Shown piece by piece: positions 6,438 through 6,508 of a DNA stretch of 6,508 nucleotides. Positions within the stretch are counted from its first letter, which is position 1. Each line of letters opens with the position of its first letter. This stretch comes from Alphaproteobacteria bacterium UBA685 (GTDB lineage Bacteria; Pseudomonadota; Alphaproteobacteria; Puniceispirillales; Puniceispirillaceae). The stretch is taken from contig DBMZ01000079.1 in assembly GCA_002299005.1 (NCBI GenBank), positions 1 to 6,508 on the forward strand, read 5' to 3'. The position numbers and the translations under genes are program-made. The notes under the pieces were generated by a model. The model was not told where the DNA came from and did not search any database. It worked only from the letters and a program-made list of their open reading frames with translations.

Positions 6438-6508
6438 ATGATGACAGATAAACATAAAGACCAAAAACAAACCGCCGCAAATCAAGAGGCTCCCAAAAAT
6501 GGTGAACG
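6438..6508 (+). CDS. N-terminus of an unfinished gene, possibly an RsuA/RluB-family pseudouridine synthase
   Basis: Only 23 complete codons are visible, with no stop. They encode a very hydrophilic stretch rich in Lys, Gln, Asn and Asp (it opens MMTDKHKDQKQ and ends APKNGE, with the next codon beginning CG, so Arg). Coding is supported by the ribosome-binding match, the ATG and the open frame to the edge. The product cannot be identified from these residues. I infer a 23S rRNA pseudouridine synthase because in many alphaproteobacteria such a gene lies divergent from tadA and has a charged, disordered N-terminal extension before a GERIAK-type S4-domain opening, which the terminal G-E-R would match. 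Any other protein with a charged N-terminal tail remains possible. Confidence 0.5.
   Translation, partial: MMTDKHKDQKQTAANQEAPKNGE

Noticed and set aside
6145..6441. A 98-codon plus-strand open frame across tadA and the spacer
   Set aside because: It is antisense to tadA, which has all zinc-site residues; the translation is His/Cys-rich noise and it overlaps the start of the next real gene.
1..6508. Mobile element, CRISPR, tRNA/rRNA, riboswitch or defence system
   Set aside because: Almost all bases are accounted for by six housekeeping genes plus one partial gene. The two spacers are 109 and 89 bp, and I saw no direct-repeat arrays, terminal inverted repeats, cloverleaf or transposase motifs.

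Overview
This window is a chromosomal housekeeping segment of a Gram-negative bacterium, most likely an alphaproteobacterium. Three things support this: the gene neighbourhood (waaA-lpxK beside xseA and purD, then tadA divergent from what looks like the start of an RsuA/RluB-type pseudouridine synthase), the protein motifs, and a striking scarcity of GANTC, the CcrM methylation site of that class. Base composition is roughly half G+C (estimated, not counted). I cannot place it more finely; a marine or Rhodospirillales/SAR116-like lineage would fit but is a guess.

Layout. Bases 2-3089 hold three plus-strand genes with overlapping stop and start codons: waaA (Kdo transferase, 5' end cut off by the window edge), lpxK (lipid A 4'-kinase) and an LpxL/HtrB-family acyltransferase. 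They encode consecutive steps of Kdo2-lipid A synthesis: LpxK phosphorylates the disaccharide, WaaA adds Kdo, and an LpxL-type enzyme adds a secondary acyl chain. The acyltransferase meets xseA (exonuclease VII large subunit, minus strand) tail to tail, with both stop codons inside one CTAG. A 109-bp divergent spacer (4520-4628) separates xseA from purD (GAR synthetase, plus strand). It contains a perfect TATAAT and a short hairpin followed by a T-run. purD ends 4 bp from the stop codon of tadA (tRNA-Arg adenosine-34 deaminase, minus strand). An 89-bp divergent spacer (6349-6437) leads to the first 23 codons of a plus-strand gene that runs off the window.

Coding density is very high, and no non-coding stretch exceeds 109 bp. 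I see no tRNA or rRNA gene, IS element, prophage, CRISPR array, toxin-antitoxin pair or defence system. I did not find an undescribed system. The observations worth a second look are small-scale: GANTC depletion, a possible sliding-clamp-binding tail on XseA, the hairpin/T-run in front of purD, and two convergent gene pairs with no room for a terminator.
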